Below, piece after piece: positions 41,246 through 49,214 of a stretch of DNA of 55,683 bases. The stretch comes from a virus. The stretch spans positions 1 to 55,683 of IMG/VR virus record IMGVR_UViG_3300023174_000203; one strand, given 5' to 3'. The notes below the pieces were generated by a model. It searched no databases and was not told where the DNA came from. It was given only the letters and a program-made list of their open reading frames with translations. A program made the position numbers and the translations under genes. Every line of letters starts with the position of its first letter. Position 1 is the stretch's first letter.

Positions 41246-41789
41246 CTATTTCCTCATTAGCAAAGAATTTCTCAAGTGCTTCAGGTTTCTTTTCTTTTTT
41301 CTTCATCTTAGATTCAAATGAATTAACAAACTCATTCATCTTTTCTGTATCGATGACGTAGTTACTATTACCATAAGAATCTCCATCATCAAACTTATCG
41401 TACATCTCTTCATGAATCATTGCTGATTCAAATGATTTATGTTTAATATAGAGTTGTTTACGTTCGCGATGAATTCTACGAAGGAATGCAAAGTAGATGA
41501 TCTGTGTAAAATAGGCAAATGGGTTATTTGACTTCTCTGGATCGAAGTTATTAATGTAGAGAATACAATTCTCTATGCCATCCGAGATCATCTCATCTTT
41601 GTAAGAGTAATTAGCAAAGTTAGGACGTCTAGCAAGATTCTTAGCAATCATAAGAAAGCATTCACCAAGATATTCTGTAATACGTGGTAGTTCTGCTTCT
41701 TCAGCCTTAGCAGCTAGTACCTTTTTCCTAAACTCACTGATGTGTTCAAAGAATTCTTTATTATTTACATAATGTACTGGTTTTTTCAT
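41223..41789 (-). CDS. 55: late-transcription sigma factor gp55
   Basis: Recognises TATAAATA late promoters with clamp gp45. 188 residues, like T4 gp55 (185). YVNNKEFF, DEMISDGIENCILYINNFD, NNPFAYFTQIIYFAFLRRI and RERKQL align with the T4 protein from memory. Nine exact late boxes in the window show the system is in use. Confidence 0.94.
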   Translation of the reverse strand: MKKPVHYVNNKEFFEHISEFRKKVLAAKAEEAELPRITEYLGECFLMIAKNLARRPNFANYSYKDEMISDGIENCILYINNFDPEKSNNPFAYFTQIIYFAFLRRIHRERKQLYIKHKSFESAMIHEEMYDKFDDGDSYGNSNYVIDTEKMNEFVNSFESKMKKKEKKPEALEKFFANEEIDESSVNN

Positions 41790-42196
41790 TGTAAAGTTTT
41801 AATTGTCACCTTCTGTAAAAAATCATTAAATGCGGCGTCCGTCTTTTCATTTAGTTGCTTATCCATTTGATAGTTCTTAATCATCATAATGTGTTGATCA
41901 ATCATCGAATCTACTTCTGGAACAAACTCTTCTTTAGCAGTTTCAACTGATAACATATAATACTCTGTCATATTCTGCTTAGGATGAGAGGTACTGATTA
42001 TTGAATTCTTTTTAAATGCAAAAATATCATCATGTGTGAATAGACCATAATATCTTAATTGAACGAAGATTCCACCCTTCATACTAACTGAATATTTAAT
42101 TGTCAGAGGATTCTTAAGAATGATATTCTCTTCATCTTCATCCAGCATTTCAGCTATTATATCATCTCCAGTATTTAAAGTAAATATTTTTATCAT
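41786..42196 (-). CDS. small Sm-like phage protein, copy B
   Basis: 136 residues. The N-terminal barrel-like segment (TLNTGDDIIAEML, ENIILKNPLTI) is similar to the protein at 28548-28841, with an added helical C-terminus. It lies between uvsW and gene 55. RNA-binding or adaptor role possible. Function unknown. AGGA before the ATG. Confidence 0.7.
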   Translation of the reverse strand: MIKIFTLNTGDDIIAEMLDEDEENIILKNPLTIKYSVSMKGGIFVQLRYYGLFTHDDIFAFKKNSIISTSHPKQNMTEYYMLSVETAKEEFVPEVDSMIDQHIMMIKNYQMDKQLNEKTDAAFNDFLQKVTIKTLQ

Positions 42197-43650
42197 TGTT
42201 TTATCCTAACATTGTAGATGCTATAGTTAAACTTCTCTTCATCATAAATTTTAATTCTTTCAACAAAATGTTTCAGTGTGAAGTTTTGATGCGACTTAAC
42301 TGAAAGATCGTCTACTATGTCATAAAGTACAGCCTCATCTTTCTCATTATGTAAACGTAGCATACGACCTATAGACTGAAGAACCTTGATCTTCGATTTA
42401 GATGGGTGTGCTGCTATCATGTGGTGTAATTTATTTATTGATACTCCAGTGCTAGTTGTTCCTAGTGATGCTATTATAGTTGAGTTTTCTTCTTCTTCGA
42501 TAGCCTTTCGTATAGTTTCTCTATCATTACCTACAACCCCTCCATCGATATAGAATACATTCTGCCCTTCTCCATTGATCATACCATATAGTTCTTTACC
42601 ATGATCAATGATTCTAAAGAATACTAACTTATTACCTTTTAATGATAAGACTAAGTTCTTGATAAACTTATTTCTTTCAGTATTAGCAGTAAGAAAATCA
42701 ATTTCTTCTTGATATGATTTACCTTTTAAAGTCTTTGCAGTATCTTCAGGATATCTTAATACTATACACTTAATCTTTAACTTAGCAACATGACCTGCTT
42801 CCATTAATTCTGCTGTTGTCGTTGCTTTATATTTAGGACCAAATAATCCTTCAATAGTATGCTCATTTAGTTGTTGACCATCTAATGTACCAGTTGTACC
42901 GAATCTATACTTACACTTATCTAACTTAGATAGAATATTAATAAGAGTTGTTGCTTTACAACCATGTGCTTCATCACCAAACACTACATTAAATTGCTCG
43001 TACCATTGTTTAGGTACTCGTGTCTTACCATTATCTAATGACTGCCATGTAGTGATAACAACATCAGCAGGAATGTCTGTACTTTTATCTAGTCCCTCTG
43101 TACTCTTATGAATAACACCATTATAACCATAGGATTCAAAATCACTTGACATCTGTTCAACAAGACCAGTCGTAGGAACTATGACGAGTGTTTTCTTTTT
43201 ATACCATTGAGTGATCATGTAGATCATCAACGATTTACCAGAAGAGGTGGGAGATAGAAGTGTTCTACGATTAGAACGAAGACATTTTAATACAGAATCA
43301 AATTGATAGTCTCTGACCTGCAATTTCTCAGGCAATCCTAATCCATCGATAAACTGTTTTAGTTCATTGACAGAAATATTTTCATATGTAAGTTCATCAT
43401 CAAACGATACAGTATAATCACGAGCATCACAGAACTTTTTGATCTTCTTTGCTAGACCTGCATATATAATACACGTTACGTTGTTTAGTAGACGTATCTT
43501 ACCATCCCACATACGTGAACGATACTTAGGATGGAATTTATAATTATCTGCAAAGAATGTAAAGTTATCAGAGATCTCACGAATGATCCCTGCATCTGCT
43601 TCTACTCTAATATAGACTGAATTAATATGTTTGAGATGAACATCTGCCAT
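42193..43650 (-). CDS. uvsW: DNA/RNA helicase UvsW
   Basis: SF2 helicase that unwinds R-loops and remodels forks, shifting T4 from origin- to recombination-dependent replication. 485 residues: N-terminal substrate-binding domain, Walker A PTSSGKS (134-140), DEAH (226-229), GTTGTL (motif III) and the QSIGRMLR motif VI near 438. Confidence 0.94.
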   Translation of the reverse strand: MADVHLKHINSVYIRVEADAGIIREISDNFTFFADNYKFHPKYRSRMWDGKIRLLNNVTCIIYAGLAKKIKKFCDARDYTVSFDDELTYENISVNELKQFIDGLGLPEKLQVRDYQFDSVLKCLRSNRRTLLSPTSSGKSLMIYMITQWYKKKTLVIVPTTGLVEQMSSDFESYGYNGVIHKSTEGLDKSTDIPADVVITTWQSLDNGKTRVPKQWYEQFNVVFGDEAHGCKATTLINILSKLDKCKYRFGTTGTLDGQQLNEHTIEGLFGPKYKATTTAELMEAGHVAKLKIKCIVLRYPEDTAKTLKGKSYQEEIDFLTANTERNKFIKNLVLSLKGNKLVFFRIIDHGKELYGMINGEGQNVFYIDGGVVGNDRETIRKAIEEEENSTIIASLGTTSTGVSINKLHHMIAAHPSKSKIKVLQSIGRMLRLHNEKDEAVLYDIVDDLSVKSHQNFTLKHFVERIKIYDEEKFNYSIYNVRIKQ

Positions 43651-44084
43651 TATATACCAGTTTTAAATTTCTCCCAGTCGATCGCGCTCTTAATCTGAAA
43701 GCCACGATTAACTAAGGATTTAATAATATCTTCAAGGAATTGTATTTTTTCCTGCTGAAGTCCAATTTTTAGAGTTGCTTTAATAATATCAGGATCAGCA
43801 TCGATATAGTTATTTACTTCAGCCTTCAGGATAGCACCACGAGGAGGAAGCTTCCAACCCTTTTCTTCTGTATCTTCAGTAGGACCCATAGTATAGAATT
43901 CATACTTCTCTAACTTAAGAACTTTAAATTCTGATTCCCATTTACGAAGTTGTAAACGAGAAGTACTATAGATCTTATAGTATTTACTATGTAATTGTGG
44001 TATCTTAATAGCTTCCTGACCTAACTCAGTACGATCTATCTGAGTGTCTTTATCCCATTCTGCCTGAAGTTCTTCTATAGTCAT
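43650..44084 (-). CDS. uvsY: UvsY recombination mediator
   Basis: Loads UvsX on gp32-coated DNA. 144 residues. The C-terminal EDIIKSLVNRGFQIKSAIDW aligns with the T4 UvsY end, and the N-terminus is helical and charged. It precedes uvsW as in T4. ATG 44082-44084 (spacing 8 from AAAGG) is preferred to the GTG three codons earlier. Confidence 0.9.
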   Translation of the reverse strand: MTIEELQAEWDKDTQIDRTELGQEAIKIPQLHSKYYKIYSTSRLQLRKWESEFKVLKLEKYEFYTMGPTEDTEEKGWKLPPRGAILKAEVNNYIDADPDIIKATLKIGLQQEKIQFLEDIIKSLVNRGFQIKSAIDWEKFKTGI

Positions 44085-44135
44085 TGTTAACACCTTTCAT
44101 AATAAATCTATAGTATATGATGATTGCTTAATAGA

Positions 44136-44165
44136 ATTATACTATAAATGACAAATGATGTACAA
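44136..44165 (-). promoter_or_regulatory. early/middle-type promoter of uvsY-uvsW-55-47-46
   Basis: TTGTAC (44160-44165), 18 bp, TATAAT (44136-44141). One mismatch in the -35-like box. Lies in the gap between virion and recombination genes. Confidence 0.78.
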
Positions 44166-44172
44166 TGTTATT

Positions 44173-44706
44173 TTATAATCTTTTAACTTCAAATCGTTTG
44201 TAAGCAAATGACACAGAAGCTTCTAGATGGTCGACACTTGTTAATTTAGAATCAAATGTCATTCCTGCTAATGATATGGGAAATATATCATAAAATACGA
44301 CTTCTACAATCGGATTATAAGCACTAGATAGTATTGTCAAAGTAGCATCAGAATAATTTCCCTTAGAAGTAGTGTCTGCTGCTGGAGCATTTATCGGCGC
44401 AACAGTTCTATATTGATTAAAATTATCTGGATATCCTAAACCAATCATCCAATCGTAGATGTCTGTATAAGCTTTCATGTCTTCATCAACTTTAAATGTT
44501 GCAGACAATTCACTAAATTGAATTTGATCACCAGGAATAGGTAATTTAACAAATGGCGTAACTACACCAATATTTCCAAGTGCTAGATCTGGAATGTTTA
44601 TAGTTTGTACGAAATGTGTGAATATAGCAATTCTATTCACAGAGAATCTAAATCCTAATGGTGATAGGTAATTTAAATTTGTTGGCTGATTGGCTAATGC
44701 TGACAT
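44173..44706 (-). CDS. second tail-tube-like structural protein
   Basis: 177 residues. FRFSVNRIAIFTHFVQTINIPDL at the start and PGDQIQFSELSATFKVDEDM resemble the tail-tube fold arrangement (beta strands around an extended hairpin), but the sequence is distinct from gp19 at 50868. Candidates are a tube-initiation, baseplate-tube junction or neck protein. It has its own late promoter and follows a strong terminator after gp23. Confidence 0.65.
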   Translation of the reverse strand: MSALANQPTNLNYLSPLGFRFSVNRIAIFTHFVQTINIPDLALGNIGVVTPFVKLPIPGDQIQFSELSATFKVDEDMKAYTDIYDWMIGLGYPDNFNQYRTVAPINAPAADTTSKGNYSDATLTILSSAYNPIVEVVFYDIFPISLAGMTFDSKLTSVDHLEASVSFAYKRFEVKRL

Positions 44707-44731
44707 GAATACTCCATAGGATATTATTCAA

Positions 44732-44739
44732 TATTTATA
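44732..44739 (-). promoter_or_regulatory. late promoter (TATAAATA)
   Basis: Exact late box, 26 bases before the tube-like gene. Confidence 0.82.
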
Positions 44740-44743
44740 GACC

Positions 44744-44769
44744 AAAAAAGAGGAGCCGAAGCTCCTCTT
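44744..44769 (-). terminator. Rho-independent terminator after gene 23
   Basis: 9-bp stem AAGAGGAGC/GCTCCTCTT on a TTCG loop, followed by a T run on the minus strand. Confidence 0.92.
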
Positions 44770-44797
44770 TAATTACCGATCTTATCGTCGGTTCAGA

Positions 44798-46168
44798 TCA
44801 CATGATGTTGTTAACTACAACACGACGATAGTATACGTTCGTGTTGATTGTTAGTGCACCTTGTGTAGCAGCCGAAGAACCGTCAGCAAATGGATTTGAT
44901 ACCATTCCGTAACGAGTCTTAAAGCCGATCTTAGGTTGGAATGAACCTTGATCAACTGCACGAACCATTTGTAGAGGAACGTATGGGCAGTAGAAAATAC
45001 CAGCATCAAATGCGCTAGAACCTTTATAACCAACAGTCATGTATTGACCGCCTGTTACATATGGATCGATATAAACACGGATACGACCATTTAGAACACC
45101 TGCAAAGGTATTACCAGTGTCATCCACATTTAGTGCATTGCTGTTTAGAGCTGGAGCGTAGTCTAGAACACCCGCCATCTGTAGAGCTGATGCAACATCA
45201 GAAGAACAGATTAGGATGTTACCTTTACCACGACGTGTTTGCTTAGCAATTTGGTTAGCTTCACGTTCAACTTGGAACATTAGACCTTTGAACTTCTCAA
45301 CTGACCAACGGCCGTTTGAGTCTGTGTCAAGATCGAAAATACCAGAAGTTGTAGTACCTTCAGTAGCACCTGCAACAGCAGTGATATTAATCGTACGAAC
45401 AACTTCACGGTTGATCTCAGCAAGGATCTCAGCCGATAGGATGTTTGACAATTCTGTTTCAGCGTCAAGACCATGAACTGCCTTAAGATCTTGTGCTAAT
45501 TCCATTGTGTACTCAGCTTTTAGAGCACGGGATTTAGCAGTTACAGTCACTTTCTCGATTGAGAAAGCCATTTCAGGCATTGCTACGTTAGCTGAATTAC
45601 CTAGTGCTTCAGCCTGGGATGTTGACATACCAGCGCCGTAGTTATATGTATTAACAGCTGAAAGACCAGTTGTGTTGCTGTCGCCTGGGAATGTACCAAC
45701 ATTCTTGTTACCAATTGTGTTAGCACCTGAAGCAACTGTCGAGAACGCAGTGTTAACTTCGTTGTAGAAAGTTTCAGTTCCAGTATTGTTGTTGCTGTAA
45801 CGTGCACGCATTGCGAAGATAAGTCCTGTAGGACCAGTCATTGGCTGAACGCCGCAGATATCGTATGCGATTAGGTTAGGCATTGAACGACGAACTAAGC
45901 TAATTAAGACTGGGTCGAAAATATCGACTGCGCCGTCACCAGCTACTGAAGATGATGCGCCCATTGAGTTGCCTGGACGGCCATCAGCAAAAGCTTCGCC
46001 TAGTAGATTTTGTGATGCGCCATGTGAAGCTGCTTCACGTAGAGCGCGCTCTGTGTTCTCGAGAACCATTGCGGTTACGGAACGCTTGTGAGCATCCTTA
46101 ATAGAACCTAGATCTTCATGATCTAGGACTGGTGCCCATTTTTTTTGAATTTCCTCAGCTAAATACAT
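44798..46168 (-). CDS. 23: major capsid protein gp23
   Basis: Forms the head hexamers. 456 residues (T4: 521, shorter as in aquatic T4-likes). An N-terminal helical delta segment ends at LLGE followed by A (E58), a plausible gp21 cleavage site. The following region (DIFDPVLISLVRRSMPNLIAYD) and MTGPTGLIFAMRARY are typical of gp23. AAGGGGG ribosome site and a late promoter upstream. Confidence 0.96.
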   Translation of the reverse strand: MYLAEEIQKKWAPVLDHEDLGSIKDAHKRSVTAMVLENTERALREAASHGASQNLLGEAFADGRPGNSMGASSSVAGDGAVDIFDPVLISLVRRSMPNLIAYDICGVQPMTGPTGLIFAMRARYSNNNTGTETFYNEVNTAFSTVASGANTIGNKNVGTFPGDSNTTGLSAVNTYNYGAGMSTSQAEALGNSANVAMPEMAFSIEKVTVTAKSRALKAEYTMELAQDLKAVHGLDAETELSNILSAEILAEINREVVRTINITAVAGATEGTTTSGIFDLDTDSNGRWSVEKFKGLMFQVEREANQIAKQTRRGKGNILICSSDVASALQMAGVLDYAPALNSNALNVDDTGNTFAGVLNGRIRVYIDPYVTGGQYMTVGYKGSSAFDAGIFYCPYVPLQMVRAVDQGSFQPKIGFKTRYGMVSNPFADGSSAATQGALTINTNVYYRRVVVNNIM

Positions 46169-46199
46169 CTTTTACCCCCTTAGGTGATTGAGTTAATAC

Positions 46200-46207
46200 T
46201 ATTTATA
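46200..46207 (-). promoter_or_regulatory. late promoter (TATAAATA) of gene 23
   Basis: Exact late box, 32 bases before the gene 23 ATG. Confidence 0.9.
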
Positions 46208-46210
46208 CAA

Positions 46211-47017
46211 TTATTTCTTTATAGATTTAGAAATTGCTTCTACGTATTTGTTGACAACCGGATCATTAGACTTTAGAACTGTTCTGCCAGATTCTGAATC
46301 AGGATCAATTGCTGCCTGCTCATCTTCTACAATGTTAGTTCCAGTTGTTTTCTTGCCGGAGAAATAATTCTCTTTAATGATCTCTACTTTTTTACGATAG
46401 CTATCAACGTCGTCAAACGCAATTCCTTCGATAAGAACTTTTAGCTTTTCAGCTTGTGTATCTGCAAGACCTTCTGCTATATCGTCAAATACAGCTTCCA
46501 TCTGAGCTTCATTGATCATCTGTTTCATTTCAATGTTTTCAGCGATAGCTTCATTTAACTTATCTTCTAGTTCAACAACATGATCTGCCATGTCATCTAC
46601 TAGATCGATCTTATCGTCAGGTACTTCGATATAGTTCTCAACAAATAGGTTTCTTAAGCCGTTAATGAAGTTCTCAGAGATATCTGCACGTAGCTGATTA
46701 TCAATAGCTACTTCATTCTCTTTCATCCACTGCTCAACAACATATGTCATATATGTGTCTACTTGTTCTGTTAGCTCTGCTTTTAATTGTTCAATCTCAG
46801 CATCCTTTTCTTCTTGTAGACGCTGAACTTCAGATGCAACACGGTCATTCATTGCAGCTTCGAACAATGTAGTAACTTTCTCTTTGAATTCTTCAGAAAG
46901 CTCGTCACCAAACATTGATAGCAGGCCTTCGCTTACAGTCTTATCGCCGTCTTCAGACGCGTTTTCAGCATCATTCTCGACGTCGTCGTTTTCTAAAATC
47001 TCTGGTTTAGTTGCCAT
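46211..47017 (-). CDS. 22: prohead core scaffold gp22
   Basis: 268 residues, acidic, largely coiled coil, as expected of the T4 major scaffold protein, which gp21 digests to peptides during maturation. It lies directly upstream of gene 23 with its own late promoter, the conserved T4 order. Confidence 0.92.
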   Translation of the reverse strand: MATKPEILENDDVENDAENASEDGDKTVSEGLLSMFGDELSEEFKEKVTTLFEAAMNDRVASEVQRLQEEKDAEIEQLKAELTEQVDTYMTYVVEQWMKENEVAIDNQLRADISENFINGLRNLFVENYIEVPDDKIDLVDDMADHVVELEDKLNEAIAENIEMKQMINEAQMEAVFDDIAEGLADTQAEKLKVLIEGIAFDDVDSYRKKVEIIKENYFSGKKTTGTNIVEDEQAAIDPDSESGRTVLKSNDPVVNKYVEAISKSIKK

Positions 47018-47047
47018 TTGTTACGCTCCTTAGGCTATAATTTAAGT

Positions 47048-47055
47048 TATTTATA
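47048..47055 (-). promoter_or_regulatory. late promoter (TATAAATA) of gene 22
   Basis: Exact late box, 31 bases before the gene 22 ATG. Confidence 0.88.
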
Positions 47056-47059
47056 AATG

Positions 47060-47725
47060 TTACGATTTTGATAATTTCTTCAGGAACGTCTCGAATATCT
47101 GCATCTTTTTGTCTAGATTCAATGTTCTAGATCTTACAGCAGTATCTACATCTTCTTTGACGCCTTCTAAATGTTTTTGCACTAACATGCCGTTATTCCA
47201 AATCCATTCAACTCCTTCCATGACGCCTTGAACAAATGCATCAGGTGCAGAAGGATCTGCAACGATATCAGCAGCAGTGGCTAATGTAAAGTCTTTTTGA
47301 ACTTCCATTACACCATCTTTGCGTTTCACCATTGAACCTAGTCCACGAGTAGAAACTCCAAACTTTGCTCCAGCATTAATCAAGTTTTTTGCAATATTGC
47401 CGTATGGTGTATCAACTAATTTGGCGCGACCAATAAAGTTATCACCATCTTGTTTTAATTCGGTAATAAGATGTGATACACGCTCTAAATTAATAGAAGG
47501 ACCAGATGGATGACCTAATTCGCCGAATGCACGATTTGTTTCAATCTTTTCTTTTACGTAACGAGCAGCTTCTCTTGCAAGAACATCTGTAGAATAAAAA
47601 CGATTATTTTGGTTTTGTTTATTACCTTGCATAAAGATGCCTTCAATGTACATGTCTTTTCCGCCATTTTCTTTGGCTTCAGTGACATATTTAACATCTT
47701 CGATGACTTCGCATATAAGTTTCAT
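47060..47725 (-). CDS. 21: prohead maturation protease gp21
   Basis: Serine protease that cleaves head proteins after (I/L)xE. 221 residues: GELGHP (His72) and FGVSTRG (Ser125) form the catalytic motifs. The length is like T4 gp21 (212). Its likely substrates in this window are gp22, gp23, the gp67-like protein and the repeat polyproteins. Confidence 0.95.
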   Translation of the reverse strand: MKLICEVIEDVKYVTEAKENGGKDMYIEGIFMQGNKQNQNNRFYSTDVLAREAARYVKEKIETNRAFGELGHPSGPSINLERVSHLITELKQDGDNFIGRAKLVDTPYGNIAKNLINAGAKFGVSTRGLGSMVKRKDGVMEVQKDFTLATAADIVADPSAPDAFVQGVMEGVEWIWNNGMLVQKHLEGVKEDVDTAVRSRTLNLDKKMQIFETFLKKLSKS

Positions 47726-47736
47726 GTTTCTATTCC

Positions 47737-48033
47737 TTATCTGTATGCAATTGAAACAGCTTTAATACCTACACCAGTAAATGCAGCATCACCTGCGGCA
47801 TTGTTTGCTTTTAATGTATCTGTTGGATTCTTTACAACATTTTCAGTACCAAAATCAGTACCATGATGTCCAAGAGTAAATGTTGCCAGCACTGTACCAG
47901 TGTTTGACTGTAATGTTATTAATGAGCTGTTCGCTGCATCAAGATTTACTAGTCGCACAAGAGAAGCTAAACTAATGTTATTAGCAGTAGTTAGTGCAAC
48001 CTCTGGTGCTATTGGTTTAAATGGATCAGACAT
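47737..48033 (-). CDS. small beta-rich structural protein
   Basis: 98 residues, low charge and Ala/Thr/Asn-rich, with VVKNPTDTLKAN and a C-terminal VSIAYR. The style matches short virion proteins of aquatic T4-like phages, possibly head decoration. It lies inside the head operon between core proteins and gp21. AAGGA precedes the ATG. Confidence 0.65.
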   Translation of the reverse strand: MSDPFKPIAPEVALTTANNISLASLVRLVNLDAANSSLITLQSNTGTVLATFTLGHHGTDFGTENVVKNPTDTLKANNAAGDAAFTGVGIKAVSIAYR

Positions 48034-48035
48034 TA

Positions 48036-48845
48036 TTATTCCTTACCAGCTCGTTTAGCTGAATAGTATGCTGCGAGAGCTTGTTGCTTACGCTGTTCTT
48101 TTGATTTACCAGCAAATTTAGGATTCTTTGAAGATTCAAAATCTTTAATCCATTCTCCAGCTCCACTAGAAACTTTTAGAACTTCATTCATTTCAACTTC
48201 TTCTTTTTGAGTTGCTTGTTCAGCATCTTGTGCTGCTTTCTTAACATAAGAACCCAATGTAGACTTTTTAAGTTCATCCATCTGTTCAATATCTTCTTTT
48301 AAATGTCCTGCTTTTTTAGCAGCATTTAAAACATCAGTACGATCTCTGTATGAACCATTAAATACATCAGACGTCAAATGTGGTTTATATTTGTTATGGT
48401 GTTCTGGTTTAATATGCTTTAGTAAAGCAGCACCTGCTGGATGCAGAGTGTCGTTGAATACTGCTTCTTTTTGAGTTGCTTTAACACCACTCATACGCAA
48501 ACCAGCATTTCTTATACCTTTTGCATCTTTTTTGGCATATCCATATTGATTTTTTGAAACAGGCTCATCACTCATCTTTCCAAATTTCTTTTGAATATAA
48601 GAAGCTACTGTAGACTTTTTCAATTCATCCAACTGTTCTTCTTCATATACTGCTTCTGAATCTGGAGTACTATAACCCTTACGTGTTGCTTTACGATCGA
48701 TTGTTTTAACTTTTGCACCAGAATAAACATCATCACCGTTACCTGCTACATCAGCAGTCTTAACAGTAATATGCTTCTTAACGAAGCGCTTCTCATCAGC
48801 CGACTTTGGAGAATATACTTCTAAAATTTGTTTTAAGGTTTTCAT
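48036..48845 (-). CDS. prohead-core/internal-head protein with IDEL-type repeats (gp68 position)
   Basis: 269 residues, Lys/Glu-rich. The start MKTLKQILE followed by V resembles the T4 capsid-targeting leader MKTYQEFIAE followed by A. Two copies of the E-Q-(L/M)-D-E-L-KKST module (about 71 and 190) match those of the 948-residue polyprotein, and MNEVLKVSSG is another potential gp21 site. Location between gp67-like and gp21 equals gene 68 in T4, which is the best evidence that the repeat family is head-internal. Confidence 0.75.
   Translation of the reverse strand: MKTLKQILEVYSPKSADEKRFVKKHITVKTADVAGNGDDVYSGAKVKTIDRKATRKGYSTPDSEAVYEEEQLDELKKSTVASYIQKKFGKMSDEPVSKNQYGYAKKDAKGIRNAGLRMSGVKATQKEAVFNDTLHPAGAALLKHIKPEHHNKYKPHLTSDVFNGSYRDRTDVLNAAKKAGHLKEDIEQMDELKKSTLGSYVKKAAQDAEQATQKEEVEMNEVLKVSSGAGEWIKDFESSKNPKFAGKSKEQRKQQALAAYYSAKRAGKE
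48237..48300 (-). repeat. IDEL-KKSTLGSYVKKA module copy 3
   Basis: Encodes IEQMDELKKSTLGSYVKKA in the gp68-position protein. It is nearly identical in the last 14 residues to 6001-6060. Confidence 0.75.
48591..48650 (-). repeat. IDEL-KKSTLGSYVKKA module copy 4
   Basis: Encodes EEEQLDELKKSTVASYIQKK in the same protein. Confidence 0.72.
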
Positions 48846-49214
48846 TTATTCCTCTTCTGTGTTTTCTGAATCCTCTTCGAAGTCCCAGTCATCAATTCCT
48901 AATTCTGCCCATTCTTCATCTGAAAGACTCAGAAGATCTTCATCACTCCAATCGACGTCCTCTTCATCTGTATCTTCTTCTTCGGGCTCATCATCTGTGA
49001 CTTCATCGTCTGCTTGGTTATCCATAGCAGCTGCTTTAATTCTTTCTAATGTTTCATCATCCATATCTGGATTGAACATCTTAGCACCAACTTCAATATG
49101 TCTATCGCTAAGAGCGGCAGCAACACGCTCTTTCATTATGTCACTAAATGACTGCATAATTTCAACAGGTCTTTGTTGTTGGGCAAAATCAATAATATCT
49201 CTAATCTCAGGCAT
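48846..49214 (-). CDS. 67: prohead core protein gp67-like
   Basis: 122 residues. A short helical part (MQSFSDIMKERVAAALSDRH, about 20-39) is followed by a very acidic tail, the same build as T4 gp67 (PIP). Directly after gene 20, as in T4. GGAG before the ATG and a late box at 49230 within the end of gene 20. Confidence 0.8.
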   Translation of the reverse strand: MPEIRDIIDFAQQQRPVEIMQSFSDIMKERVAAALSDRHIEVGAKMFNPDMDDETLERIKAAAMDNQADDEVTDDEPEEEDTDEEDVDWSDEDLLSLSDEEWAELGIDDWDFEEDSENTEEE

